Positions 24,547-32,183 of a stretch of 35,791 nt of DNA are shown in pieces. Positions within the stretch are counted from its first letter, which is position 1. Every line of letters starts with the position of its first letter. This stretch comes from an uncultured Coriobacteriia bacterium (GTDB lineage: Bacteria; Actinomycetota; Coriobacteriia; Coriobacteriales; Eggerthellaceae). Made by a program: the position numbers and the translations under genes. Location: contig CASEJD010000051.1 in assembly GCA_949288145.1 (NCBI GenBank), forward strand, positions 1-35,791, in the 5' to 3' direction. Under the pieces are notes generated by a model. The model made no database searches and was not told the origin of the DNA. It was given only the letters and a program-made list of their open reading frames with translations.

Positions 24547-24552
24547 ATTGTA
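24547..24552 (-). promoter_or_regulatory. -10 element TACAAT of the aminotransferase gene
   Basis: On the - strand the sequence reads CGGTACAATATCGC, with the same CGGTACAAT core as at 767-772 on +. It lies 52 bases before the start codon. No -35 is apparent. Confidence 0.5.
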
Positions 24553-24608
24553 CCGCGTAGTGCGAAGGTCCGCCGCGTGCGGGTTTGCCGTCCACTCTGA
24601 GGGAAGGA

Positions 24609-25862
24609 CTACGTTAGCGATTGGACGAGCCGCACGATCTCCAGGTACGACGTGTTTTGATCGAACTCGCGCTCGGCAACCTGCCGCGCGCGCATGCCCA
24701 TAATCTTTCGCTTGCTGCTGTTCACGCCAAGTCGCTCTATCGCTTCGGCGAGGGCGGGCACGTCTTCCGCCTCCACGTTCAGTCCGAAGCCGTCACTCGC
24801 GACTTTGGTGCGGAACTCGGGGCTCGAACCGGTGTTGACCATGGGCTTGCCACTGGCAAGGTAATCTCCGATTTTCGTGACGATGGATTGCGCCGCGCTG
24901 CGGACGAGGGAGTTTACCACGATGTCGCATTTCGAAAGCCACGCCGCCATGTGCGGGTAGTCTTGGTATCCCAGGAAGCGCACGGGCGCGCGGAAGTCCT
25001 GCGCCTCGCGCTCGAGCCGCTCTCGGTCGGGGCCGTCGCCCAGGATGAGCACGCGCAGGTTCGGTAGTTTCGCGTCCAGCAGCGCGGCAGCCTTGATGAG
25101 CGTGGAGAGGTCGTAGCTCGCGCCGAGCGTGCCCGCGTAGGCGACCCAGAGCTCGTTCGCGGGCTTCTCGATTTCGCTGGCATACTGAGCGACGCCGGCG
25201 TCGAACGCTTTGAGATCGTTGCCCACGTACACCGTGCGGGTGGGGCAAGGGCGCTCTCGGTCTTTGAGCGGGCGGGCGGCGTACTCATCGCTCGTGCCCA
25301 CGGCGGCGGCGCACAGGTTGTAGACGATCTTCGCGTCGCGCGCGAACGAGTGGAACGCCACGTCGCTCACGAGCGGCACGTCGACGACCATGCGCATGGC
25401 CTCGGGCCACAGGTCGTTCACGTCGACGACGAACGGGATGCCCTCGTCGCGAGCGGCCTCGGCGCACGCGCGGGCGACGTCGTTTGGTGGAATCTCCGCG
25501 TAAACGAGGGCGTAACGCCCGCGGTTCGCCTCGAAGTGCGCGCGCATGTTCTTGGCGGCAATGCTGTGGCTGCGAATGCGCCCGAGGTCTAGGTTGCGCT
25601 TGTAGCCCGGCTCGTCGATAAACACCACGTTGTACGGAAGGTTGCGGTAGCACGCTTTCGTCACATCGCGGTGTGCCTTCTCCCAGTGCTGGAAAGAAGA
25701 CGTGATGAGGTCGACATCGAAGCCGTGCTCGGCGAGCATCTGCGCGATGAACCGGAAGCGCGTGTAGCCACGCGTCTCGTCACCGAGCTTCACGCCCATG
25801 GTGACGACGGCGACGCGCAAACGTTCGCGCTGGCGGGGGGATGTCTTCGGAGTCTGTTCCAT
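24609..25862 (-). CDS. GT4-family glycosyltransferase
   Basis: The 417-residue protein starts at ATG 25862; longer in-frame starts lack support. It is a GT-B enzyme. The N-terminal acceptor domain runs from RLRVAVVTMGVKLGDETRGYTRF. The C-terminal donor domain carries VAYAGTLGASYDLSTLIKAA, LILGDGPDRERLEREA, FLGYQDYPHMAAWLSKCDIVV and TKIGDYLASGKPMVNTG, in the place of the GT4 EX7E region. It is cytoplasmic or peripheral, adding a sugar to a lipid-linked glycan. There is no ribosome-binding site before the ATG, but a TATAAT ends seven bases upstream, so the mRNA is probably leaderless. It is separated by 114 bases and a promoter from the aminotransferase. Confidence 0.9.
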   Translation of the reverse strand: MEQTPKTSPRQRERLRVAVVTMGVKLGDETRGYTRFRFIAQMLAEHGFDVDLITSSFQHWEKAHRDVTKACYRNLPYNVVFIDEPGYKRNLDLGRIRSHSIAAKNMRAHFEANRGRYALVYAEIPPNDVARACAEAARDEGIPFVVDVNDLWPEAMRMVVDVPLVSDVAFHSFARDAKIVYNLCAAAVGTSDEYAARPLKDRERPCPTRTVYVGNDLKAFDAGVAQYASEIEKPANELWVAYAGTLGASYDLSTLIKAAALLDAKLPNLRVLILGDGPDRERLEREAQDFRAPVRFLGYQDYPHMAAWLSKCDIVVNSLVRSAAQSIVTKIGDYLASGKPMVNTGSSPEFRTKVASDGFGLNVEAEDVPALAEAIERLGVNSSKRKIMGMRARQVAEREFDQNTSYLEIVRLVQSLT

Positions 25863-25869
25863 GGGCGGG

Positions 25870-25875
25870 ATTATA
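25870..25875 (-). promoter_or_regulatory. Perfect TATAAT -10, likely leaderless promoter of GT4 gene
   Basis: On the - strand TATAAT is followed by seven bases and then the ATG of the GT4 gene. This matches the GtrA gene at 1906 (eight bases). No -35 or ribosome-binding site is visible. The rest of the gap up to 26087 holds only the + strand promoter of the next gene. Confidence 0.62.
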
Positions 25876-26033
25876 CGGCATGCAAAGCGTCTCCTGCGCG
25901 CGGTCGCGGCTGGGATTTTTCGACGGCAGGCGTATTGGCGCCGCGTACGATGGCGCGGTGCCGAACAAGGGGCCATTTCATCCGCACGTGCGCCCGAAGC
26001 TGAAATCTCGGACGATGTGACGCATTGCGGGGA

Positions 26034-26039
26034 TACACT
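26034..26039 (+). promoter_or_regulatory. -10 element TACACT of the GT80-like lectin gene
   Basis: TACACT is identical to the element before the GT2 gene at 4649. It would give a leader of about 42 bases containing GAAAGGTGGGG just before ATG 26088. Confidence 0.45.
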
Positions 26040-26087
26040 TGAAATGCCTGTTCGAATGGCGTGTTGGAAACGTAGAAAGGTGGGGAT

Positions 26088-28994
26088 ATGGCAAACGGAA
26101 CAGTTGGCTCTGCTAGCCTGGAGAAGTTTGCGCTCAAGGCTGTAAGTTGCGCGCTCGCGCTCGTGCTCGCGCTGTCGCTTTCTCCGATATCGACCGCTTT
26201 TGCCGACGAGGTCTTCCAAACGGCTTCGGATGCGGTTCGGCAAGCAGAGTCCACCGACCAAGAGAGTGGGTTAGACGCGCCCGCGGATGCTGTCGAGGCA
26301 GAGACGGAGCGAGAAGCCGGCTACGAGGCGTCGGGCATTGCGGCGCCTTCCGAGGAGGAGGGCGGCCAAGGAGGCGCGATCTCCCCAGAAGACGTCTACG
26401 CGGTTGAGTTCGTGCCGGTAAAGAACACCACGAGCGTGACAGTGGCTGTTCCGGGGGCGGCGGAGCTTGCCTCCGCGGAGACCGTCGATACCATCGTCGT
26501 CGAAGCGACCATGTCGCATGGGGGGAAGACGACGCGCGAGGTGTCTGCCGAGAGTGACCTTGCGGTACTCGCTGCGGCAGGGGGATCCTTCAGTGTTGAT
26601 TTCGGCGATTTCGGCGCGTTTTCTGCCGTCGTGCGATTCTGCAATGGCGAGCAGGTCGTTCATGAAACGAGCGTCCAGACGGTCGGTGTCACGGCGGACA
26701 CGTACAACATCTCCCCCGTGAGCGCGACGCTCCCGGTTACGATGTTTTCGCTTAATCTGTGGGGAGAGGGCAGTATTCGTGAGTCTGGTCCGGTTATCTT
26801 GCTGATGGAGCGCCCGAGCAGTTACGACTGGGATGCCATGCCCGGTCCCGAAGACGGCGCGTACGGCATGTACGGTCTCCCGTACTTCACCAAAGACGAG
26901 ATTTCGTACCAGCCCGCCGATTTCCGAGCTGCGGCAGACTTGTTCTGCGAACGAGTCTCCACCATGGCTGACTACGTGGGCGATTTGATGGAGCTCGATC
27001 CGACCAGCCATGTGAACCTGTACTGCGTCGACGGCTATGTCGACCTGGTTCAGTCCATTATTTACGCGAACGGCATCCCGGAAGACCAGTACACCATCAC
27101 GGTGATGTCCGACGGAACGTTCACCTACGAGCAGTTCGCAAGCGCGTACGGTAGCGAGCAGCCTGCGCAGCAACATGAGGCGCTCGTGGCGCAGTGGGAG
27201 GCGGCGAAGAAGTACGCATACCAGAATGGGCGCGTTGCTGACGGCTATGGTCCTTGGCAGGCGTGTAACCAGTTCTGGGCAGCGGTTGACTCCGAGCCGA
27301 ACGCGCAACTGTGGGTGGCTCGCAAAGACCTTCTTGTCAGCCCGAGCGACGAGAACGCGTTCGGGCTCTCCGTCCAGGGGAGCTCCAAGGTCGTGCAGGT
27401 AAGCATCGCTTCGCTTCTGCAAACGAACATCCAGTCGAATGCCGCGAACCAGGAAGCGTTCAAAGCGCTGTACAATTTCAACGATAGCTATTTCTCCGCC
27501 GCGGAAGAGCAGGGCAAGAAGGTCATGCTCTTCTTGGGAACGCGCGTTGACGTGGAACAGAACTTCTCTGATTACGCGCGCTTCGTGATGTCGTACTACG
27601 GTGACGAGTATGCTTACTACTACAAAGGCCACCCCGCCACGCCGACCGATATGCATCCGAGCAAAGTGACGGAACTGGACTCGCTTGGCGTTACCGACGT
27701 CGACTCGTCCGTTGCCGCAGAGCTGATTCTGTTCTTCAACCCTGAGATTTATCTGTCTGGGTACGGGTCGAGCACGTATGCCAGCGTGCCTGAAGGCATG
27801 GCGAAGGGCATGTTCGCCATGACGAAAGAGCAGGGATTGGCGAACCCGCAATACCAGAACATGGATTACTGGATGAGCAAGGTCGATCCGAACGGCTCGA
27901 CGAGCGTTGCCGCTGAGTGCGTGGCTGGTCACGAGACCTTCCTAGTCGAGTTTTCTGATGCGGTTTCCGCGGCTGCGGGCTACGATATTGCGCTTTGGGA
28001 TTCCACGTCTGCCACGATTCGATACTACCAGTACGCTTCCGACGGGAGCTTGCTGTTCGTTTCGCAGCAGGAGGGTATGGCGGGCGCTCGCCCTGTCGCA
28101 GAAGGCACCTACGCGATTATGGCATCGTGCGCGTCTGGCAAGGTGCTCGACGTAGCGGGAGGATCGCTCTTCAATTGTGCCAACGTGCAATTGTACGGAT
28201 ACAACGGGACTTCGGCGCAGCAATGGAACGTTTCGTACGACGAAAGCGGACTCGCCACGATAACGAACGTCGGTAGCGGCAAGGTGCTTGACGTGACGTC
28301 GGGGCAGGCTGTTTCCGGGGCGAACGTCCAGCAGTACGAGAGCAACGGAACGCTTGCGCAGAAATGGAGCATCGAGCAGCGCTCGGGCGACACCGTGGTG
28401 ATCAGGTCCGCGCTCGATGGTGGCATCACGCTTGACATTGCGAGTGCGGGAACGAGCAATGGAACGAATGTCCAGGTTTGGGAGGCGAACGGTACGGTGG
28501 CTCAGGCATTCGAGTTCCTGCCGGTGTACCCGTCCGTGTCCGTGGAAGGCCAGGCCAATCTTGATGGCACCTATCGAATCCTGAGTGCGGTTGATACCGA
28601 CTACGCCATCGACGTGGCGGATTGGAGCCAGCAAGATGGTGGGCGCCTCCAGGTTTGGCAGTCTGCCGGCACGGAGAATCAGGAGTTCCGCATCGAGCGT
28701 TTGGACAACGGCTACTACTCCATTACAAGTGCGTGGTCGCACAAGACGTTCGACGTGACGGACGGGAGCATTGTCCCCGGAACGCCCGTGCAGCAATGGG
28801 ATCGCAGCGCGAACGCCGCAAACCAGCAATGGCGCATCGTCGAGGGAACGGGCGGTATGTACACGTTCCAAAACGTGAAGACAGGGCTGATGCTCGATCT
28901 CGCGGGCGGTATGGCATACAACGGGCGCGGTCTTGACGTCTACACCCCCAACGGCACACAAGCGCAACGGTGGCTTCTTGTGCCCGTCGACTAG
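26088..28994 (+). CDS. Secreted GT80-like (sialyltransferase-like) protein with two beta-trefoil lectin domains
   Basis: The 968-residue protein has a signal peptide (cleavage after AFA, residue 39), an acidic linker to about 98, an Ig-like beta region (about 100-205), a large middle domain (about 210-650) and two ricin-B trefoils (about 673-968). The middle domain shows, in order, SDGTFTY (341-347), a buried LFLGTR strand (471-476), YYYKGHP (510-516) and GYGSSTYASVP (558-568). I remember GT80 bacterial sialyltransferases having YDDGS, FxGT, YFKGHP and ASSLYFSLP in this order. The His of KGHP and the Ser pair bind CMP in that family. The first acidic residue of the DDG motif is Ser here, so activity is uncertain. 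The assignment is by motif memory, not alignment. Its lectin part is homologous to that of the protein at 19547. Confidence 0.75.
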   Translation: MANGTVGSASLEKFALKAVSCALALVLALSLSPISTAFADEVFQTASDAVRQAESTDQESGLDAPADAVEAETEREAGYEASGIAAPSEEEGGQGGAISPEDVYAVEFVPVKNTTSVTVAVPGAAELASAETVDTIVVEATMSHGGKTTREVSAESDLAVLAAAGGSFSVDFGDFGAFSAVVRFCNGEQVVHETSVQTVGVTADTYNISPVSATLPVTMFSLNLWGEGSIRESGPVILLMERPSSYDWDAMPGPEDGAYGMYGLPYFTKDEISYQPADFRAAADLFCERVSTMADYVGDLMELDPTSHVNLYCVDGYVDLVQSIIYANGIPEDQYTITVMSDGTFTYEQFASAYGSEQPAQQHEALVAQWEAAKKYAYQNGRVADGYGPWQACNQFWAAVDSEPNAQLWVARKDLLVSPSDENAFGLSVQGSSKVVQVSIASLLQTNIQSNAANQEAFKALYNFNDSYFSAAEEQGKKVMLFLGTRVDVEQNFSDYARFVMSYYGDEYAYYYKGHPATPTDMHPSKVTELDSLGVTDVDSSVAAELILFFNPEIYLSGYGSSTYASVPEGMAKGMFAMTKEQGLANPQYQNMDYWMSKVDPNGSTSVAAECVAGHETFLVEFSDAVSAAAGYDIALWDSTSATIRYYQYASDGSLLFVSQQEGMAGARPVAEGTYAIMASCASGKVLDVAGGSLFNCANVQLYGYNGTSAQQWNVSYDESGLATITNVGSGKVLDVTSGQAVSGANVQQYESNGTLAQKWSIEQRSGDTVVIRSALDGGITLDIASAGTSNGTNVQVWEANGTVAQAFEFLPVYPSVSVEGQANLDGTYRILSAVDTDYAIDVADWSQQDGGRLQVWQSAGTENQEFRIERLDNGYYSITSAWSHKTFDVTDGSIVPGTPVQQWDRSANAANQQWRIVEGTGGMYTFQNVKTGLMLDLAGGMAYNGRGLDVYTPNGTQAQRWLLVPVD
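28104..28991 (+). repeat. Six ricin-B-like repeat units (two beta-trefoils)
   Basis: Six units of about 45-50 residues form two trefoils at the C-terminus, ending two residues before the stop. The unit containing GANVQQYESNGTLAQKW is nearly identical to one in the protein at 19547 (GANVQQYESNGTMAQKW), so the two lectin arrays share a recent ancestor. Confidence 0.88.
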
Positions 28995-29160
28995 CGCTTG
29001 AAAAGACGAGCTGAAGGCTTTGCCCGCTGCCCGCCTTCAGCTTCAACGAGCAACCAAGTGTGTGCGCTTGATTGAAACGAGCGAGGCCCCGATTGGGGCC
29101 TCGCTCGCATGATGAACCTATTGCTTTCGGTTTGCCTCGACGCGTGCGCGCCCTCTTTTC
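28995..29160. other. Gap with two long inverted repeats after the lectin gene
   Basis: A 10-bp stem (29009-29018 with 29033-29042, loop 14) and a perfect 13-bp stem (29078-29090 with 29095-29107, loop GATT) follow the stop. Neither has a good T-run on the + side. The second is followed by TTTCAAT when read on the - strand. They probably stabilise or end the lectin transcript. No gene is seen here. Confidence 0.5.
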
Positions 29161-29188
29161 TTGACATCCTCCGATGATTCCGTACCAT
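29161..29188 (+). promoter_or_regulatory. Promoter of metN with perfect -35
   Basis: TTGACA (29161-29166) and TACCAT (29183-29188) are spaced by 16 bases. This is the best -35 in the window. Transcription would begin near 29196, giving a leader of about 150 bases before ATG 29345. Confidence 0.6.
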
Positions 29189-29195
29189 GTTCATG

Positions 29196-29344
29196 CTATG
29201 TGTCTTGAAGCCGTACATACCGCGATGATGAGGTGCATGCCCAAGCCTGGGTTTGTCGGCATGTGCGCTGACGCTCAGGCCTAGCTTACCTGCGGCCCCG
29301 CCGCGCCCTTTGTCATTGCAGTTCAGTACGAGGTGCATTCACAT
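29196..29344 (+). promoter_or_regulatory. Structured metN leader, no known riboswitch recognised
   Basis: The leader contains nested inverted repeats: GCATGCC (29235-29241) with GGCATGT (29258-29264), enclosing CCCAAGCCTGGG (29240-29251). I could not match the SAM-I, SAM-II or SAM-IV cores. GAGGTG (about 29330-29335) serves as ribosome-binding site for ATG 29345. Confidence 0.35.
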
Positions 29345-30106
29345 ATGATCGAGATACAGAACCTCACGAAGACGTTCGGTGCGGGGGAGGCGTCCCACAC
29401 CGCGCTTCGTGATATCAACCTGACCATCGAGGATGGCGACGTCTTCGGCATCATCGGCCAGTCCGGCGCCGGCAAGTCCACGCTCGTGCGCTGCATCAAC
29501 CTGCTCGAGCATCCTACGAGCGGCAAGGTCCTCATCAACGGTCGTGACATCACGGGCCTCAAGGGCAAAGAGCTGCTCGACCTGCGCAGCAGCATCGGCA
29601 TGATCTTCCAGAACTTCAGCCTGTTCCAGCAGCGCACCGTGCTGCGCAACGTCATGTTCCCGCTCGAGTTGCGCCATGAGAACAAGCAGAAGGCGGAGTC
29701 TCGCGCGAAAAAGCTCCTGGAGCTCGTCGGCCTGGAGAACAAGGCGAACAACTACCCCAGTCAGCTCTCCGGCGGCCAGCAGCAGCGCGTCGCCATCGCG
29801 CGCGCCCTTGCCAACGACCCGAAGGTCATGCTCTGCGACGAGGCCACAAGCGCGCTCGACACGCGCACCACGGCGCAGGTGCTGAACCTGCTGCGCGACA
29901 TCAACCGCGAGATGGGCGTGACGATGGTCGTCATCACGCACTCGCTCGCCGTTGCTGAGCAGATCTGCAACAAGGTCGCGGTCATCGACGACGGCGCGGT
30001 GGTGGAGCAGGGCTCCACGGAGCAGGTGCTCAAGAACCCGCAAAGCCCCGTGACGCGCGAGCTCATCGGTATGAACTTCGCGCACGGCGAAGAGGGGGTG
30101 CGCTAA
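29345..30106 (+). CDS. metN: Methionine ABC transporter ATPase, short form
   Basis: The 253-residue protein powers uptake of methionine with MetI and MetQ. Walker [10 protein letters not shown] (38-46), Q-loop FQNFSLF, signature LSGGQQQ (141-147), Walker B VMLCDE (161-166) and the switch His in ITHS are all present. The start [11 protein letters not shown] is typical, with GAGGTG nine bases upstream; an in-frame GTG at 29333 is possible but would sit inside that site. E. coli MetN is about 343 residues. This one ends right after the ATPase domain and lacks the C-terminal NIL (ACT-like) domain that binds methionine and inhibits transport. The stop codon directly abuts metI. The identity rests on the gene context. 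Confidence 0.92.
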   Translation: MIEIQNLTKTFGAGEASHTALRDINLTIEDGDVFGIIGQSGAGKSTLVRCINLLEHPTSGKVLINGRDITGLKGKELLDLRSSIGMIFQNFSLFQQRTVLRNVMFPLELRHENKQKAESRAKKLLELVGLENKANNYPSQLSGGQQQRVAIARALANDPKVMLCDEATSALDTRTTAQVLNLLRDINREMGVTMVVITHSLAVAEQICNKVAVIDDGAVVEQGSTEQVLKNPQSPVTRELIGMNFAHGEEGVR

Positions 30107-30781
30107 ATGGAGTTCCTGCAAGAGTTCATCGAGAAGTACGGCCTCCTGCTGGCGGAGGGCACGTGGGACACGCTCGTCATGACCACGCTCTCCACGCTGT
30201 TCGCTTACGTCATCGGCATCCCGCTCGGCGTTGCCGTCTCCATCACGGCTCCCGACGGCATGCGCCCGCACCGCATCGTGAACATGGTGCTCGGCTGGAT
30301 CATCAACATCGGCCGCTCCATCCCGTTCGTCATCCTGCTCGTCGCCATCATCCCGTTCACGCGCTTCGTGGTGGGCACTTCGCTCGGCGTGCCGGGCGCC
30401 ATCGTGCCGCTCGTCGTGGCTGCCGCCCCCTTTGTGGGCCGCATGGTCGAGCAGAGCCTGGCGGAGGTCGACGGCGGCCTGGTCGAGGCGGCGCACAGCT
30501 TCGGCGCCTCCACGTGGCAGGTCGTGACGAAGGTTCTGCTGCGTGAGAGCCTGCCGTCGCTCGTCCGCGGCGCGTCCATCACGTTCGTGACGCTGTTCGG
30601 CTATGCTGCCATCGCGGGTACGGTCGGCGCGGGCGGTTTGGGCGACATCGCCATCCGCTACGGCTACCAGCGCTTCCAGGGTGACGTCATGATCGCGTCG
30701 GTCGTCCTGTGCATCGTGCTCGTCCAGGTCGTGCAGACCTTCGGCGACTTCCTCGCCCGCAAGGTCGATAAGCGCAAGTAA
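30107..30781 (+). CDS. metI: Methionine ABC transporter permease
   Basis: The 224-residue protein begins on the base after the metN stop, with GAGGGGGTG upstream as ribosome-binding site, so the genes are translationally coupled. It has five membrane helices. The EAA loop region SFGASTWQVVTKVLLRESLPSLV couples to the ATPase. GTVGAGGLGDIAIRYGYQRF is a conserved MetI segment. Length and order match MetI of other bacteria (about 217-225 residues). A terminator follows, and metQ has its own promoter, so the binding protein can be made in excess over the membrane complex. Confidence 0.96.
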   Translation: MEFLQEFIEKYGLLLAEGTWDTLVMTTLSTLFAYVIGIPLGVAVSITAPDGMRPHRIVNMVLGWIINIGRSIPFVILLVAIIPFTRFVVGTSLGVPGAIVPLVVAAAPFVGRMVEQSLAEVDGGLVEAAHSFGASTWQVVTKVLLRESLPSLVRGASITFVTLFGYAAIAGTVGAGGLGDIAIRYGYQRFQGDVMIASVVLCIVLVQVVQTFGDFLARKVDKRK

Positions 30782-30804
30782 CGCCGCAGCTCCTCGCGCT
30801 CTTT

Positions 30805-30845
30805 CGCCCGCGGACGCCCCAAGGTGTTCGCGGGCGTTCTGTTTT
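30805..30845 (+). terminator. Terminator after metNI
   Basis: CGCCCGCG (30805-30812) pairs with CGCGGGCG (30829-30836), with further inner pairing closing on a CCAA loop, followed by TTCTGTTTT. It separates metNI from metQ and may act as a partial terminator. Confidence 0.75.
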
Positions 30846-30991
30846 CCGGCGCAGCATCAGGCGCGCGCGTTGCGCAGCGGACTGTGCGGCAGGGGTCGAA
30901 GGCCTCGAGTTTTCCTGCCGCTCGCCCTGCGTCTCGTCGCGCAGGCGGGCGTCCGCGCGATTTTCACGACGCGATGGGGCGGATTACGGGG

Positions 30992-30997
30992 TAGAAT
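30992..30997 (+). promoter_or_regulatory. -10 element TAGAAT of metQ
   Basis: GGGGTAGAAT has the same context as at window position 1 and the same hexamer as before polA. There is no clear -35. The leader of about 25 bases carries AAGGAGGG (31018-31025) directly before ATG 31029. Confidence 0.5.
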
Positions 30998-31028
30998 CCA
31001 TCTCCGTTCGAGATACCAAGGAGGGATT

Positions 31029-31895
31029 ATGAAAGCAAAGAACATTCTGAAAGCGGTCCTGGCGTCGGCGTTCGCCTTCGTCATGGTCGCCGCCCTGGCT
31101 GGCTGCGGTGCCACGCAGGGTTCCACTGACACCGCCTCCGAGGGCGGCTCCACGGCAGCCTCGGGCGACGACAAGACCATCGTCGTGGGCGCGTCCCCGT
31201 CCCCGCACGCTGAGATCCTGGCAGCTGCCGAGGACGTTTTGGCGGAAGATGGTTGGACGCTCGAGATCGTCGAGTACTCCGACTACATCCAGCCGAACGT
31301 GGCGCTGGAGGGCGGCGAGCTTGACGCCAACTACTTCCAGCACAACCAGTACCTGGACAACTACAACGCCGAGAACGGCACCGACTTGGTGAACGCCGCC
31401 AACATCCACTTTGAGCCCATGACGCTCTACGCTGGCAAGACCGCCTCTGTCGACGAGCTGCCCGACGGCGCGCAGATCGCTGTCCCGTCCGACCCGTCCA
31501 ACGAGGCTCGCGCGCTGCTCGTGCTCGAGGAGCAGGGCATCATCACGCTCGCTGAGGGCGCCGGCCTGGAGGCCACTCCGAACGACATCGTGGACAACCC
31601 GAAGAACGTCCAGATCGTCGAGGCCGAGGCCGCCGCGCTGCCGCGCATGCTCGAGGACGCCGACATGGCCGTCATCAACGGCAACTACGCGCTGTCCTCC
31701 GGCCTGGACCAGTCCCTCGTGGTCGCCACCGAGCAGAACCCCGAGGCTGAGAGCACCTACCCGAACTGCATCGCCGTCCGCTCGGGCGACGAGGAGTCCG
31801 AGAAGACCAAGGCGCTCGTGAGCGCGCTCACTTCCGACACCATCAAGCAGTTCATCGAGGAGAACTACGGCGACGCCGTCGTGGCCTGCTTCTAA
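31029..31895 (+). CDS. metQ: Methionine-binding lipoprotein (NlpA family)
   Basis: The 288-residue protein starts at ATG 31029 behind AAGGAGGG; upstream in-frame Met would remove the lipoprotein signal from the N-terminus. Residues 1-27 form a lipoprotein signal with lipobox LAGC, so the mature protein is lipid-anchored outside the membrane. A Ser/Thr/Gly linker follows, then the NlpA-type binding fold from TIVVGASPSPHAEIL, with NVALEGGELDANYFQHNQYL (the family's ligand-loop region), FEPMTLYAGK and VINGNYALSSGL. It delivers methionine (possibly D-methionine or peptides) to MetNI, encoded just upstream. Codon use is strongly biased toward C-ending codons, consistent with high expression. Confidence 0.95.
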   Translation: MKAKNILKAVLASAFAFVMVAALAGCGATQGSTDTASEGGSTAASGDDKTIVVGASPSPHAEILAAAEDVLAEDGWTLEIVEYSDYIQPNVALEGGELDANYFQHNQYLDNYNAENGTDLVNAANIHFEPMTLYAGKTASVDELPDGAQIAVPSDPSNEARALLVLEEQGIITLAEGAGLEATPNDIVDNPKNVQIVEAEAAALPRMLEDADMAVINGNYALSSGLDQSLVVATEQNPEAESTYPNCIAVRSGDEESEKTKALVSALTSDTIKQFIEENYGDAVVACF

Positions 31896-31920
31896 TTTTG
31901 CGGTGAGCTGATATGCCCGG

Positions 31921-31954
31921 CGGCCGGCTTCCTTCCAGGAGGCCGGCCGTTTTG
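31921..31954 (+). terminator. Terminator of metQ
   Basis: CGGCCGGC (31921-31928) pairs with GCCGGCCG (31942-31949), extended inward by TTCC with GGAG, with a TTCCA loop and TTTT after the stem. Confidence 0.9.
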
Positions 31955-32102
31955 CTTGCGTGCCGCACGAAGTCGTTTCGGCCTGCTCGGCGGGCGCGAC
32001 GGGGTGCTTGCGCTCATCGAGAACGCCCACGAAAGGGGCGCGATCCCATTCGTGCGGCCTATCAGCCCACATCGCGCGCAGGATTGCGACACTTCAAGAT
32101 TT

Positions 32103-32132
32103 TTGCCCGCTGAAACAAAGGTGCGGTATAGT
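32103..32132 (+). promoter_or_regulatory. Promoter of glnA
   Basis: TTGCCC (32103-32108) and TATAGT (32127-32132) are 18 bases apart. The leader is about 45 bases with AGGAGG (32174-32179) before ATG 32184. A GAAAC (32112-32116), which is the core of a GlnR half-site, falls within the spacer. The partner half-site at 11 bases is not convincing. Confidence 0.55.
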
Positions 32133-32183
32133 GCCTCCGAAAGAGCGGCGCGCACAGCGCCTAACCGCATGTCAGGAGGCACC

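Noticed and set aside
23244-24560. 438-codon + strand frame opposite the aminotransferase
   Set aside because: It is a shadow frame. The - strand protein has the PLP lysine and full DegT motifs.
26271-27932. Long - strand frame opposite the GT80-like domain
   Set aside because: It shows composition typical of antisense frames in high-GC genes, while the + strand product has a signal peptide, conserved motifs and lectin repeats.
29196-29344. SAM riboswitch upstream of metN
   Set aside because: Inverted repeats are present, but I could not match the conserved cores of SAM-I, SAM-II or SAM-IV, so it is listed only as an unclassified leader.
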